From Bacteroidota bacterium (GTDB lineage: Bacteria > Bacteroidota > Bacteroidia > Flavobacteriales > Weeksellaceae), in the NCBI GenBank assembly GCA_023394415.1, contig JAEXAR010000013.1, positions 1-64,000 on the forward strand: a stretch of DNA of 64,000 nucleotides. The letters run 5' to 3'. Of this stretch, positions 24,676 through 33,851 are shown one piece after another. Made by a program: the position numbers and the translations under genes. Under the pieces are notes generated by a model, which ran no database searches, was not told the DNA's origin, and saw only the letters and a list, made by a program, of their open reading frames with translations. The stretch's first letter is position 1; each line of letters opens with the position of its first letter.

Positions 24676-26052
24676 TTATTTCCTTACCGCAAAAAATCCG
24701 GCTATTACAAACACAATACTGATTAATATATAGGAAATTCCGTTTGGAGCAGTAGCAGTACCAATCAAAACGATAATAACGCCTAGAATTGCAACAATTG
24801 CCATAAAGTATTTGATGAGTGCATTTCCTTTGAACGTTCCGTTTTTTATCAATTTTAAAAGTCCAACAAACAAAGCCCCGTTTACAATATAAATAAATGC
24901 AATGGGTATTGCTGAAATGTCATATCCTTTTGCAGTGAAAAAGTTTGCAGTATTGGTAATGTAATACAGAACCATGTAAAACATTATCACCGCGAAAGCA
25001 AGAAGCGCACTGTTAATTGGTGTATTGGTTTTCTCATTCACTTTGCCAAGATTAAGAAATTTTTTAGAGAAATCCTGATTGTAAAATTGATACGGAACTC
25101 TTGTAGTTGCCAAAAGTAAACCGTTTGCAGTACCCAAAACTGAAATAATCACAAACAACTGAATTAGGATTGCTCCGGTTTTTGAAGCTATTTTCCTTGA
25201 AAATTCGGTGATGTAAGTGTCTTTTAGACTCATAATTTCACTTCCGCTCATCCTTAAAACAATTCCCGAATAGTAAAATATGTAAACCAGCAAAACAACG
25301 GAAGTGCCTATAACCAAGGCTTTCGGTAGATTTTTTGATGAGTTTTTTATTTCACCGGAAAGCTGTGTTGCAATATACCAACCATCAAACGCAAAAGCAA
25401 TGGGCACAAAACTTGCTGCGACCAAAAGCCATAAATTTTGCCCTTCTGCAACATTTTTGGCGGCGTAAGAAAAAGTGTTGGCTTCTTCCACATCGCCTTT
25501 TACAAGGCTGATAATACCTAAAGATGCAATTAAGATCAATGGAATTAATTTCAAAACCGTAGTGAGTTGTTGAAAAATCCCTGAAGTTTTGGGGCGGAAA
25601 ATATTTAATCCTAAAAACAAGAAAAGATTGAAAATTCCTATTAAAGTATAATGAAGAAATCTCGGCTCAAAGCCCATAAATTCTGCCAAAAGATGCGAGA
25701 TGTAAATGCCTGAAACGGTAAACAATACGGCAGTAAGCAACGGATAGAAAAGACTTAAATACATCCAACCTACAAATGCGGCCGCTTTTTTTCCGAAACG
25801 GTACTCAACATAATTTAAGATGCCACCGTCTTTAGGAAGCAACTCTGCATAATTAGCCATTGAGATTGCTGCAAATACTACGCTTACTCCCACAATTATA
25901 AAACCTAAAAGTCCGGCAAAACTGTTGCCCTGCGTTGCAGAAAGCACATCATCTACCTTAAAAAATATTCCTGAGCCGATAACTTGGCCGATAACTAATG
26001 AAATCGCAGTGAACAAACCGTATTTTGCTTCTAATTTTTGATTTTTTTCCAC
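24676..26052 (-). CDS. APC-family amino acid permease
   Basis: The 458-residue inner-membrane protein has about 12 helices. The first helix has the APC signature VIGQVIGSGIFFKVD (about residues 20-34), and FAFDGWYIATQLSGEIKNSSKNLPKA (about 217-242) is the conserved segment of amino acid permeases. It starts at GTG; a stop lies two codons upstream in frame, so no longer start is possible. The closest named class may be the LAT-type exchangers. The substrate is unknown. It appears to be a single-gene unit. Confidence 0.9.
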   Translation of the reverse strand: MEKNQKLEAKYGLFTAISLVIGQVIGSGIFFKVDDVLSATQGNSFAGLLGFIIVGVSVVFAAISMANYAELLPKDGGILNYVEYRFGKKAAAFVGWMYLSLFYPLLTAVLFTVSGIYISHLLAEFMGFEPRFLHYTLIGIFNLFLFLGLNIFRPKTSGIFQQLTTVLKLIPLILIASLGIISLVKGDVEEANTFSYAAKNVAEGQNLWLLVAASFVPIAFAFDGWYIATQLSGEIKNSSKNLPKALVIGTSVVLLVYIFYYSGIVLRMSGSEIMSLKDTYITEFSRKIASKTGAILIQLFVIISVLGTANGLLLATTRVPYQFYNQDFSKKFLNLGKVNEKTNTPINSALLAFAVIMFYMVLYYITNTANFFTAKGYDISAIPIAFIYIVNGALFVGLLKLIKNGTFKGNALIKYFMAIVAILGVIIVLIGTATAPNGISYILISIVFVIAGFFAVRK

Positions 26053-26100
26053 TTTTTACTTACTATTTAATGAATGGCTGTTGTATTTAAGGACTTATTT

Positions 26101-26187
26101 GTCATTCTGAATGAAACGCAGTGTAATGAAGAATCTTCTGAAATACATTTGAGTTTCTTCATTTTGTTTCACTTCATTCTGAATGAC
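26101..26187. repeat. Complete palindromic element, GTCATTCTGA...GAAGAATC family
   Basis: The left arm (26101-26136) is GTCATTCTGAATGAAACG...GAAGAATCT. The right arm (26153-26187) is its imperfect reverse complement, ending CATTCTGAATGAC. It lies between the ABC-F stop side and the APC permease start. Confidence 0.75.
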
Positions 26188-26246
26188 AAGTGTAGTTTTT
26201 CAAAATATGTATTTCTTTTGACATCGATTTTTTACATCCACAACTA

Positions 26247-28130
26247 TTATCCAACAATCTCCTGCAATTCTAGCCAACGCATTTCCATTTCTTCCAGTTG
26301 ATCTGAAACGGTTTGGAGAGTATCCGAAAGTTTTGCGATTTTTTCGTAATCGCTTTCATTGTTTAGTTCTTCAAGAATTTTATTGCGATTTTCCTCAAGT
26401 TTGGGCATTTCCTTTTCTATGGTTTCGAGTTCACGCTGTTCTTTGAAGCTTAATTTCTTTTTAGTTGTTGGTTGATGATTAATAGTTGTCGTTTTTTTGA
26501 TCTCCGATTGATTGTCTTGAGTTTCTAATCTAGGTTCTTGGTTCTTTTTATGGTCTCTGTATTCAGAGAAGTTACCAACAAAATCTTTAATTTTTCCTTC
26601 GCCTTCAAATGCGAGAACATGATCCACGATTCTATCCATAAAATAACGGTCGTGAGAAACAACAATTAAACAACCCTGGAAATTTTGAAGAAAATTTTCC
26701 AACACCGTTAAGGTGGGCAAATCCAAATCATTGGTAGGTTCATCAAAAATCAAAAAATTAGGATTTTGATATAAAACATACATCAAATGAAGTCTTCGTT
26801 TCTCACCACCAGAAAGTTTGGAAATAGGTGAGTATTGTGTTTGGTCATCAAACAGAAATAACCTTAAAAACTGTGAAGCAGTAATGGTTCTCCCGTTTGC
26901 TAAGGGGAAGTTTTCTGAAATTTCTCGGATGAAATCAATAACCTTTTCATCTTCATTATATTTTAATCCTTTCTGCGAAAAATAGCCAAATTTGATGGTT
27001 TCTCCGGTTTCAATTTCACCAGAATCCATAGGCTCTAAACCTTGAATGATGTTAAGTAAAGTTGATTTTCCGGCACCATTTTTTCCGATAATTCCCACCT
27101 TTTCACCACGCTGAAACTGATAAGAGAAATCCTTTAACAAAACTAAATCGCCAAAACTTTTGTGAATGTTTTGCAGCTCAAGAATTTTTTTGCCAAGACG
27201 TTTCATCTCGAAATCCAGCTCAAGCCCTTGTTTTCTTGTATCCGTTTTGGCCACTTTTTCAGTTTCATAAAACGCATCAATTCTAGATTTTGACTTGGTT
27301 GTTCTCGCTTTTGGTTGTCGACGCATCCACTCCAATTCTTTACGGTACAAGTTGTTGGCTTTATCAATGGTGGCATTAAGATTTTCCTCCCGAATCATTT
27401 TGTTTTCAAGATAAGTGGCATAACTTCCGTTATGAACATACAGCTTATTATCCTCCATTTCCCAAATGGTATCACAAACGGAATCTAGAAAATAACGGTC
27501 ATGAGTTACCAGTAAAAGAGTAATCTTGGCTTTTGAAAGATAATTTTCTAACCATTCTACCATTTCTACATCCAAATGGTTCGTTGGTTCATCCATAATT
27601 AAGAGAACGTGACGGTGTTCTGCACGAGTTTCTGTTAAAAGTTTCGCAAGAGCCACGCGTTTAATTTGTCCACCCGAAAGCGTTCCCATTTTTGCTTGCA
27701 AATCAGTGATTTTCAGTTGCGAGAGAATTTGTTTCATCTCGTTTTCCAAATCCCAGGCTTTCTGTGCTTCCATTTCGGCAATGGCTTTTTCCATTTCCTC
27801 TGCATTGTGCGAAATCAGCGATTTATGATAGTTTTTCAATGCTTGAATGGGTGCAGAATCAAGCGTCATCATAAACTCTTCCACCGTAAGCTGCGAATCA
27901 AACTCAATTTCCTGATCAAACAAAACAACCTGTACGTCTTTATTAATGGTAACCTTACCACTGTCTGCGATTTCTTTGCCTAAAATAATTTTCAGTAAAG
28001 TTGATTTTCCGCTTCCGTTTTTGGCAACAATTGCAATTTTATCGCCTTCATTAACGTTGAAGGAGATATTTTCAAACAAGGTTTTAATGCCGTAAGATTT
28101 GGTTAGGTTTTCGGCTGTGACGTAGTTCAT
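26247..28130 (-). CDS. ABC-F family ATPase (Uup-like)
   Basis: The 627-residue soluble protein has two ATP-binding cassettes and no membrane segment. Cassette 1 has Walker A AKNGSGKSTLLK (about residues 36-47) and LSGGQIKRVALAKLL (about 155-169); cassette 2 has GKNGAGKSTLLN (about 350-361) and LSGGEKRRLHLMYVL (about 446-460). A C-terminal coiled coil (about 565-627) is typical of Uup-like members that bind DNA or ribosomes. The first glycine of Walker A in cassette 1 is Ala, a mild deviation. Family members act on ribosomes. Confidence 0.93.
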   Translation of the reverse strand: MNYVTAENLTKSYGIKTLFENISFNVNEGDKIAIVAKNGSGKSTLLKIILGKEIADSGKVTINKDVQVVLFDQEIEFDSQLTVEEFMMTLDSAPIQALKNYHKSLISHNAEEMEKAIAEMEAQKAWDLENEMKQILSQLKITDLQAKMGTLSGGQIKRVALAKLLTETRAEHRHVLLIMDEPTNHLDVEMVEWLENYLSKAKITLLLVTHDRYFLDSVCDTIWEMEDNKLYVHNGSYATYLENKMIREENLNATIDKANNLYRKELEWMRRQPKARTTKSKSRIDAFYETEKVAKTDTRKQGLELDFEMKRLGKKILELQNIHKSFGDLVLLKDFSYQFQRGEKVGIIGKNGAGKSTLLNIIQGLEPMDSGEIETGETIKFGYFSQKGLKYNEDEKVIDFIREISENFPLANGRTITASQFLRLFLFDDQTQYSPISKLSGGEKRRLHLMYVLYQNPNFLIFDEPTNDLDLPTLTVLENFLQNFQGCLIVVSHDRYFMDRIVDHVLAFEGEGKIKDFVGNFSEYRDHKKNQEPRLETQDNQSEIKKTTTINHQPTTKKKLSFKEQRELETIEKEMPKLEENRNKILEELNNESDYEKIAKLSDTLQTVSDQLEEMEMRWLELQEIVG

Positions 28131-28214
28131 TTTTTATAAATGATAAATGATGATTGATAAATGATGTGCGAAAATACGGATAATGAAATGAATGTTGTCA
28201 AAAAGTATACATGG

Positions 28215-28247
28215 AATCCTTCAAGGATTTCAAATCCTTGAAGGATT
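28215..28247. repeat. Perfect 33-base palindrome
   Basis: AATCCTTCAAGGATTT (28215-28230) and AAATCCTTGAAGGATT (28232-28247) are exact reverse complements around one C. It lies just beyond the GH25 stop. No T run follows, so it is not a normal terminator. As RNA it would make a very stable hairpin, and as DNA a cruciform. Confidence 0.75.
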
Positions 28248-28250
28248 ATA

Positions 28251-29111
28251 TTAATCCACAGTCAATCTTTTTAACGACCACAAATTTCCATTAAAAACGT
28301 TCAAATCTACTTTTGTGTTGATGCCATAAACGATGCCGTTTTCTGTGAATTGCCACATTTTCCAGTCGTCGTTTGGTGAAGGTTGAGGAACGTCATTATA
28401 ATTGGCTAACCAAAGTGGATAATCATCAAATTCGCCGCGAAGGTAATCTTTGTAATAATGGTAGAAGGTGTAGATAATTGGTTTTTCGCCATATTTTTCT
28501 TCAACAATTTTCAACCATATTTTTAAATCTTCAATCAGTTGTTCGTTAGATTTTCTTCTGGGAATCCTTTCAATATCGAGAACGGGAACCAAATCTCCAT
28601 CCTCCAATTTTACACTTTCCAAAAAGTTGTTGGCTTGCCTTACCGGATCTTCATCAGCTCTATAAAAATGATAGGCGCCACGAACAAGGTTGTGCTTTTT
28701 AGCGGTCGTCCAAAACTTATCGAAATTTTTGTCCTTGCTTCGGTTGCCCATTGTAGCACGCATAATCACAAATTTTAATGGAATAGTGCGGTTTCCGATG
28801 CTTAAACTGTCCCATTTTATGTCTTTGGTTTCTTGATAGTGCGAAATATCAAAACCAAAAGTTTTGTCTGCATAATCCCCGACAATTCTGTCAATTCGTT
28901 CTGCTTCCCGTTTAGGATTTTTTAGTTTTTTATGTTCAAATTTATTGAAATACATCGCGTAATAGAAAGCAATTTTTTCTTTCAAATAAAATCCTGTACC
29001 GATTAGCGAAACAGCAAGAATAAGCAAAAGAATTTCCCTGCGGAAAATGAAATTCTTTCTCCTTTTTTTATGAATCTTTTGGGTAGTAGTGGTTCTGTTC
29101 GTTCTTGCCAT
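28251..29111 (-). CDS. GH25-family lysozyme with N-terminal membrane anchor
   Basis: The 286-residue protein has a basic N terminus, one membrane helix (about residues 26-45), and a GH25 muramidase domain (about 83-286). GFDISHYQ (about 85-92) carries a catalytic-face Asp; VPVLDIE (about 174-180) carries the Asp-Glu pair; the C-terminal MWQFTENGIVYGI is also typical. It probably cleaves peptidoglycan from the periplasmic side of the inner membrane. A -7 element ends only 7 bases before the ATG, suggesting a leaderless mRNA. Confidence 0.93.
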   Translation of the reverse strand: MARTNRTTTTQKIHKKRRKNFIFRREILLLILAVSLIGTGFYLKEKIAFYYAMYFNKFEHKKLKNPKREAERIDRIVGDYADKTFGFDISHYQETKDIKWDSLSIGNRTIPLKFVIMRATMGNRSKDKNFDKFWTTAKKHNLVRGAYHFYRADEDPVRQANNFLESVKLEDGDLVPVLDIERIPRRKSNEQLIEDLKIWLKIVEEKYGEKPIIYTFYHYYKDYLRGEFDDYPLWLANYNDVPQPSPNDDWKMWQFTENGIVYGINTKVDLNVFNGNLWSLKRLTVD

Positions 29112-29118
29112 TGGTTTG

Positions 29119-29126
29119 CAAAAGTA
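29119..29126 (-). promoter_or_regulatory. -7 promoter element (TACTTTTG) for the GH25 gene
   Basis: On the minus strand it matches TAnnTTTG and ends 7 bases before the ATG at 29111. Confidence 0.45.
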
Positions 29127-29227
29127 TTTTATTTATTGATAAATGTGAAATTTTTTAGAATTTATAAAAATCGCTCGAAGATTATTGATAGAAATCTTTA
29201 GGTTGAAAAAAAGAATCTTGCGAGTTA

Positions 29228-29302
29228 TAGCCCCGATTGAAATGAAAATCCTTTTTTGCGAGAGGCTTTGACGAGCAAAAAAGATTGTAATGGAAAGCGG
29301 GT
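29228..29302. repeat. Dispersed hairpin element, copy 3
   Basis: AGCCCCGATTGAAATGAAAATCC-TTTTTTGC faces GCAAAAAAGATTGTAATGGAAAGCGGG. CCCG/CGGG, ATC/GAT and TTTTTTGC/GCAAAAAA pair around GAGAGGCTTTGACGA. It lies between the divergent GH25 and NDH-2 starts. Confidence 0.65.
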
Positions 29303-29327
29303 TCTCGGCTCCTAAAAATAAAATTCC

Positions 29328-29335
29328 TAATTTTG
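29328..29335 (+). promoter_or_regulatory. -7 promoter element (TAATTTTG) for NDH-2
   Basis: It matches TAnnTTTG and ends 6 bases before the ATG at 29342. It overlaps the in-frame TTG at 29333, which argues against that upstream start. Confidence 0.5.
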
Positions 29336-29341
29336 TACGAG

Positions 29342-30604
29342 ATGGAAACAAGAGAAAAAATAGTCGTTATCGGTGGCGGTTTTGCTGGTCTACAATTGGC
29401 AAAAACCCTTAATAACAAAAATAAAAAGGTGATCCTGATTGATAAGGTGAATCACCATATGTTTCAACCGCTTTTTTATCAGGTGGCATGTGGAAGGATT
29501 GAACCTTCTAATATTTCGTTTCCATTTCGAAAGATTTTTCAGCGTTCGAGAAATACACAGTATCGGATGACAGATGTGCAGAAAATTTTGCCTGGACAGA
29601 ATAAGATTATTACTTCTGATGCCGAGTTTCATTATGACAAACTAATCATTGCAACAGGTTGTAAAACTAATTTTTTCGGTAATGATAAAATGGAAAGACT
29701 GGCGTATGGAATGAAAAATACTCAGGAAGCCATTTCTATCCGAAACCACGTTCTGCTGACTTTTGAAAAATTAATTATTGAGAGAAAAAGAAGTGATGAT
29801 GGCAACTGGAACATTGTGATTGTAGGCAGTGGACCTACAGGTGTTGAACTTGCCGGTGCTTTTTCTGAAATGAAAAAGGAAATTCTGCCCCGCGATTATC
29901 CGCACATGAATTTCGAAAATCTCAATATTATTTTGGTTAGTTCTACGGAAAAGCCTCTGGACGTTATGAGCAAGGAAGCTCAGGACAAATCTGAACAATA
30001 CCTAAAACAATTGGGTGTGGATTTTATGAGTGGGGAACGCGTTATAGATTATGACGGAGAGATTGTTTACACCGCAAGCGGAAAACAAATCCCTTCCAAT
30101 AACGTAATATGGGCTGCCGGAGTTACCGGAAATGTGATTGAAGGCTTGAACCCAGAGATTTTAGTAAGAAACCGCTATAAAACGGATCGCTACAACAGAG
30201 TAGAAGGTTATGAAAATATTTTTGCAATTGGCGATATTGCCTATATGGAAACGCCTAAATATCCGAAAGGGCATCCACAGGTTGCTAATGTAGCCATAAA
30301 TCAGGGTAAAAATTTAGGAAAAAATATCCTAAAAAAATCCGAAAAAGAATGGAAGGAATATGAATATGAAGACAGAGGAAGTATGGCAACTATAGGGAAA
30401 CATCGTGCAGTAGTAGATTTGCCGAAATTTAAATTTCAAGGGATTTTTGCGTGGTATTTTTGGATGTTTTTGCATCTGATGCTGATTCTTTCAGTACGCA
30501 ATAAACTGGCAGTTTTCTTCAATTGGATGTGGAGTTACATCAACAAAGATTCCTCTCTACGTCTGATTATTCTTCCCAACAAAAAAAATAATACCGAACA
30601 ATGA
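29342..30604 (+). CDS. ndh: NAD(P)/FAD-dependent oxidoreductase, NDH-2 type
   Basis: The 420-residue protein is a type II NADH dehydrogenase-like flavoenzyme that passes electrons from NADH to quinone without pumping protons. It has an FAD-binding Rossmann motif VVIGGGFAGLQLAK (about residues 8-21) and an NADH-binding motif IVGSGPTGVELAGA (about 157-170). The FAD-contact segment FAIGDIAYM lies near 297-305. A hydrophobic C-terminal stretch (about 360-395) probably attaches it to the membrane. The ATG at 29342 is preferred because the upstream TTG lies in the -7 element. It overlaps trmD by 4 bases. Confidence 0.92.
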   Translation: METREKIVVIGGGFAGLQLAKTLNNKNKKVILIDKVNHHMFQPLFYQVACGRIEPSNISFPFRKIFQRSRNTQYRMTDVQKILPGQNKIITSDAEFHYDKLIIATGCKTNFFGNDKMERLAYGMKNTQEAISIRNHVLLTFEKLIIERKRSDDGNWNIVIVGSGPTGVELAGAFSEMKKEILPRDYPHMNFENLNIILVSSTEKPLDVMSKEAQDKSEQYLKQLGVDFMSGERVIDYDGEIVYTASGKQIPSNNVIWAAGVTGNVIEGLNPEILVRNRYKTDRYNRVEGYENIFAIGDIAYMETPKYPKGHPQVANVAINQGKNLGKNILKKSEKEWKEYEYEDRGSMATIGKHRAVVDLPKFKFQGIFAWYFWMFLHLMLILSVRNKLAVFFNWMWSYINKDSSLRLIILPNKKNNTEQ

Positions 30605-31278
30605 GAATTGATATTATAAGTGTGTTGCCGGAATTGATGGAAAGCCCTTTTCAAACATCAATTCTTAAAAGAGCGATGCAGAAGGGTTTGGCGGAAGTTC
30701 ATTTTCATCAATTAAGAGATTGGTCTGTTGGGAAACACCGTCAGGTTGATGATGAACCTTATGGTGGCGGTGCTGGAATGGTGATGATGGTTGAGCCTTT
30801 GGATAAATGTATTTCTGAATTGAAATCCCAAAGAAATTACGACGAGATTATCTATCTTACCCCAGATGGAGAAACTTTAAATCAAAAAATTGCAAATACA
30901 CTGTCTATAAAGCAGAATTTGATTTTCCTTTGCGGGCATTATAAAGGTATTGATCAAAGAGTTCGCGATTTGCATATCACCAAAGAAATATCCATTGGAG
31001 ATTATGTTTTAACAGGAGGAGAATTGGCTGCATGTGTTTTAGCAGATTCAGTTATCCGCTTACTACCCGGAGTTTTAAATGATGAGCAAAGTGCGCTTAC
31101 GGATAGTTTTCAGGATAATTTACTCTCACCACCGATTTATACAAGACCGGAAGAATATAAAGGTTTGAAAGTGCCACAAGTTTTATTGAGTGGTCATAAC
31201 GGAAATATAGAAGAATGGCGCCACGATGAAGCGGTAAGAATTACAAAAGAAAGACGTCCTGATTTATTAGATGATTAA
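30601..31278 (+). CDS. trmD: tRNA (guanine-N1)-methyltransferase
   Basis: The 225-residue SPOUT-fold enzyme makes m1G37 in tRNAs, preventing frameshifting. The knot that binds AdoMet contains GHYKGIDQR (112-120) and SIGDYVLTGGELA (131-143). The N-terminal VDDEPYGGGAGMVM (about 49-62) is also diagnostic. The usual bacterial partners (rimM, rplS, rpsP) are absent. Instead it overlaps ndh by 4 bases (ATGA) and is followed by a strong terminator. Confidence 0.97.
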   Translation: MRIDIISVLPELMESPFQTSILKRAMQKGLAEVHFHQLRDWSVGKHRQVDDEPYGGGAGMVMMVEPLDKCISELKSQRNYDEIIYLTPDGETLNQKIANTLSIKQNLIFLCGHYKGIDQRVRDLHITKEISIGDYVLTGGELAACVLADSVIRLLPGVLNDEQSALTDSFQDNLLSPPIYTRPEEYKGLKVPQVLLSGHNGNIEEWRHDEAVRITKERRPDLLDD

Positions 31279-31307
31279 AAAACCACCTCATTTGAGGTGG
31301 TTTTGGG
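31277..31307 (+). terminator. Terminator after trmD
   Basis: AAAACCACCTCA (31279-31290) pairs with TGAGGTGGTTTT (31293-31304). The stem begins at the trmD stop codon. The sequence is symmetric and could also act for the convergent amylase gene. Confidence 0.85.
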
Positions 31308-31325
31308 TTTATATTCTGGATGTGA

Positions 31326-33614
31326 TTATTTAACAATTAGTTTCGTAACCGCAGTACCACTTTCAGATTTAAGTTGAAGTACATAAACTCCCGGTTTTAA
31401 ACCATTGATACTGAATGTCTCCTCTGAAGAATTTGCACCAACTTTATAGTTGCCAACTGTTTTACCAGACATATCAAAAATACTGATGTTACCACCTTTT
31501 GCATTAGTGTATTTCACTTTTAGTTCTCCATTAATGGCAGGATTTTGTGTTACCTGTAATGTGGTTTTATTAGAGTTAGCATTAGCTTCTCCTGTTGAAA
31601 GCAATGTAGAACAATCGGTGCTTCTTACAAATGAGGAAGTTGTGGTATCCCAAACATAGCAAGAACTTTGAGTTACGTTTACGATATCTCCAGTTTTGTT
31701 AACGCCGGTTACACCTTCGGAAGCAGCTGTTGGCAATGCAGTTCTGAATAGGAAACTTGCTTGAATCACATTCGGGAATGTAAAATAAAACCATCCTGGA
31801 TTATTAGGATCTGCCGTCATATTTACCGGTGTTTCCCAAGTTACAGGAGACATTGTATTGTTGGTAGGTAAGATATCCCAATAATGAATTTTTGGAGCAG
31901 ACCAATTAGCATCACCTGCAGGAGGTTGAAAACGAATCACAATATCACTGGCTGTTTGGAAATTATAAGACCTCTCGGTAATACCTGAACTTAAACCTTT
32001 TGAGTCATAAGTTACTGCTTTTATTGTAGTGTTAGTACTTACTGGAATGGTCATTCCTGTTGTATAAACTTGTCTGGTTGATGATGTAGTAGGATCTGAA
32101 CCATCTGTAGTGTAATAAGTCGTTAAAGGGAAATTAGCAACTACATTTGCATTGTAATAAGCGTCACCTGTTGTTAAACTTACATTTTGTGTGGTGCCTG
32201 TAACGAAAGTTCCTCCGGCAGGATTAATAGAAATTGTAGGAGGTACATTCACAGGGTTTTTAGACCAGATTTTATATCCTGCTGTATTGCCTGTGGTTAA
32301 TGTTGGATTTTGTGCAACGAGAGACCATCCTGTTCCACTTGGGGTCCAAGTATCATAAGCTCCAATTCTTACAGCTACTACAGGTTCTGCATCAGAGCCT
32401 GATTTTTTGATGTAAGCAGCGTATAATCCTGCTTCTGACTTATCTATGGTTACATTGCTGTATGCATTGATTCCATTTGCTTTTCTAATGGCTGAAAGTA
32501 AATTGATTTGGGCTCCGTAATTGGTAGGATAAGTTCTAGTTACTCCGTCTTTAGTATAAGTTCCTCCATAGTAATGAGGCGCAAATACGCTTGGAATTCC
32601 CGGGTGTGTTAAAATATAGGCATAGGCTGTAAGGATATTACTTCCTTGGAAGGAAGAATCATGAACAAAAGTATCATGGTTATCAACAAATGTTACAGCT
32701 TTGTCTGCGTATCCGAATTGTCCTGCCAAACCAGCCATGCTACCACCCCAATTTAAGTTGGAGTATTGGTTGTTTGCAGTTTGCGAACCAAAGGTTTGAA
32801 TTATTCGAGATAAATTGTAATATAATACAAAATCGAATGCTCCTGAATTTGCAACACCGGGTGTAGAGGTTGCAGAAGTCCAATTTTTCAAATCGTTCAC
32901 TTGGTCTGATCCTGCCCACCATTCTCCAACAGAATAATAAGGTTGGCTTGTAGCAATATAATCTTTAAAATATTGAGTTCCAAAGCCTTTTGCAACGTCC
33001 CATCTCCATCCTTTGAATCCTAAGCCTTTCAGTCTTGATAAAAATTCTTTATATCCGTTTTGTACAGTAGGGTTGGTGTGGTCCATATCTCTGGAACCGT
33101 CAAATCCATCACCTGTGTCAAGTGCTCCAGAAGGTCTGCAACTTACTGCCGGATTCCCACTATTAAATGCCGCAGTTGCTTCATCATTACTTACAATAAC
33201 ATCACAGCCCCAAGCTGGATTGGTAAATGTAGTCCAACCCGTAGTTCCACTTCTGTGGTTAGCAACTACGTCTGCAATGGGATAAATGCCATAGCCGTTC
33301 ATGGTGGCGAGCATTTTTCTTAATTGGGCTTCTGTTCCCCAAGAAGTTTTTGAAAAATTAAAAAGTTCTCTCGGGAAATACCCTACGCCTTCACCATCGC
33401 TTGGTGGTGGAAACCAAAGCATATCAAATCCGTTGGCTTTAAGGTTTCCGGCACGAGTGTTATAATACTCGTACAATCCACCTTCGTTGGAAACCCTTGT
33501 TTGTTTATATTCGTCCCAACCAAAAGTCTGGAACATAATATCATCCAGATAATCTTGTGCATTTGCACCCGTTAGTGCAAGAGCAGTAAAAATAGAAAGG
33601 AATATTTTTTTCAT
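31326..33614 (-). CDS. Secreted alpha-amylase (GH13) with T9SS type A sorting domain
   Basis: The 762-residue protein has a signal peptide (to residue 20) and a GH13 barrel. The conserved regions are DVVANH (115-120), GWRWDVAK (202-209, nucleophile Asp206), VGEWW (acid/base Glu231) and DNHD (311-314). A chitobiase-like beta domain (about 465-555) and a starch-binding-like domain (about 555-655) follow. The C-terminal sorting domain (about 690-762, ISIFDMSGKTV, GVYVLQL) sends it through type IX secretion. It probably digests starch or glycogen outside the cell. It stands alone, without a Sus-type locus. Confidence 0.95.
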   Translation of the reverse strand: MKKIFLSIFTALALTGANAQDYLDDIMFQTFGWDEYKQTRVSNEGGLYEYYNTRAGNLKANGFDMLWFPPPSDGEGVGYFPRELFNFSKTSWGTEAQLRKMLATMNGYGIYPIADVVANHRSGTTGWTTFTNPAWGCDVIVSNDEATAAFNSGNPAVSCRPSGALDTGDGFDGSRDMDHTNPTVQNGYKEFLSRLKGLGFKGWRWDVAKGFGTQYFKDYIATSQPYYSVGEWWAGSDQVNDLKNWTSATSTPGVANSGAFDFVLYYNLSRIIQTFGSQTANNQYSNLNWGGSMAGLAGQFGYADKAVTFVDNHDTFVHDSSFQGSNILTAYAYILTHPGIPSVFAPHYYGGTYTKDGVTRTYPTNYGAQINLLSAIRKANGINAYSNVTIDKSEAGLYAAYIKKSGSDAEPVVAVRIGAYDTWTPSGTGWSLVAQNPTLTTGNTAGYKIWSKNPVNVPPTISINPAGGTFVTGTTQNVSLTTGDAYYNANVVANFPLTTYYTTDGSDPTTSSTRQVYTTGMTIPVSTNTTIKAVTYDSKGLSSGITERSYNFQTASDIVIRFQPPAGDANWSAPKIHYWDILPTNNTMSPVTWETPVNMTADPNNPGWFYFTFPNVIQASFLFRTALPTAASEGVTGVNKTGDIVNVTQSSCYVWDTTTSSFVRSTDCSTLLSTGEANANSNKTTLQVTQNPAINGELKVKYTNAKGGNISIFDMSGKTVGNYKVGANSSEETFSINGLKPGVYVLQLKSESGTAVTKLIVK

Positions 33615-33851
33615 AATAATTAATGTTTATTAAAATAGCAAAAAATTAGCCTTTAAAAATACAACTAATTTAGCACTATAAAAAAATAATTTTAAAATAT
33701 AGATAAACCTATTATAGAAAATATTTTAATGTACTAAATGTCATAAATTTATCATCACTTTTAAACGAGTGTTTAACGAATAAATTATTTTTATTTAGAT
33801 TTTAAATAATTTAAGCATAATCAAATATTTTTATTAAATTTACAACGTAAA
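33615..33851. other. Very AT-rich divergent spacer
   Basis: The 237 bases between the amylase and EEP-family starts are very AT-rich, and I see no gene in them. TAAATTTA (about 33835-33842) approaches the -7 consensus for the plus-strand gene. No repeat of the families found elsewhere is present. Confidence 0.4.
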
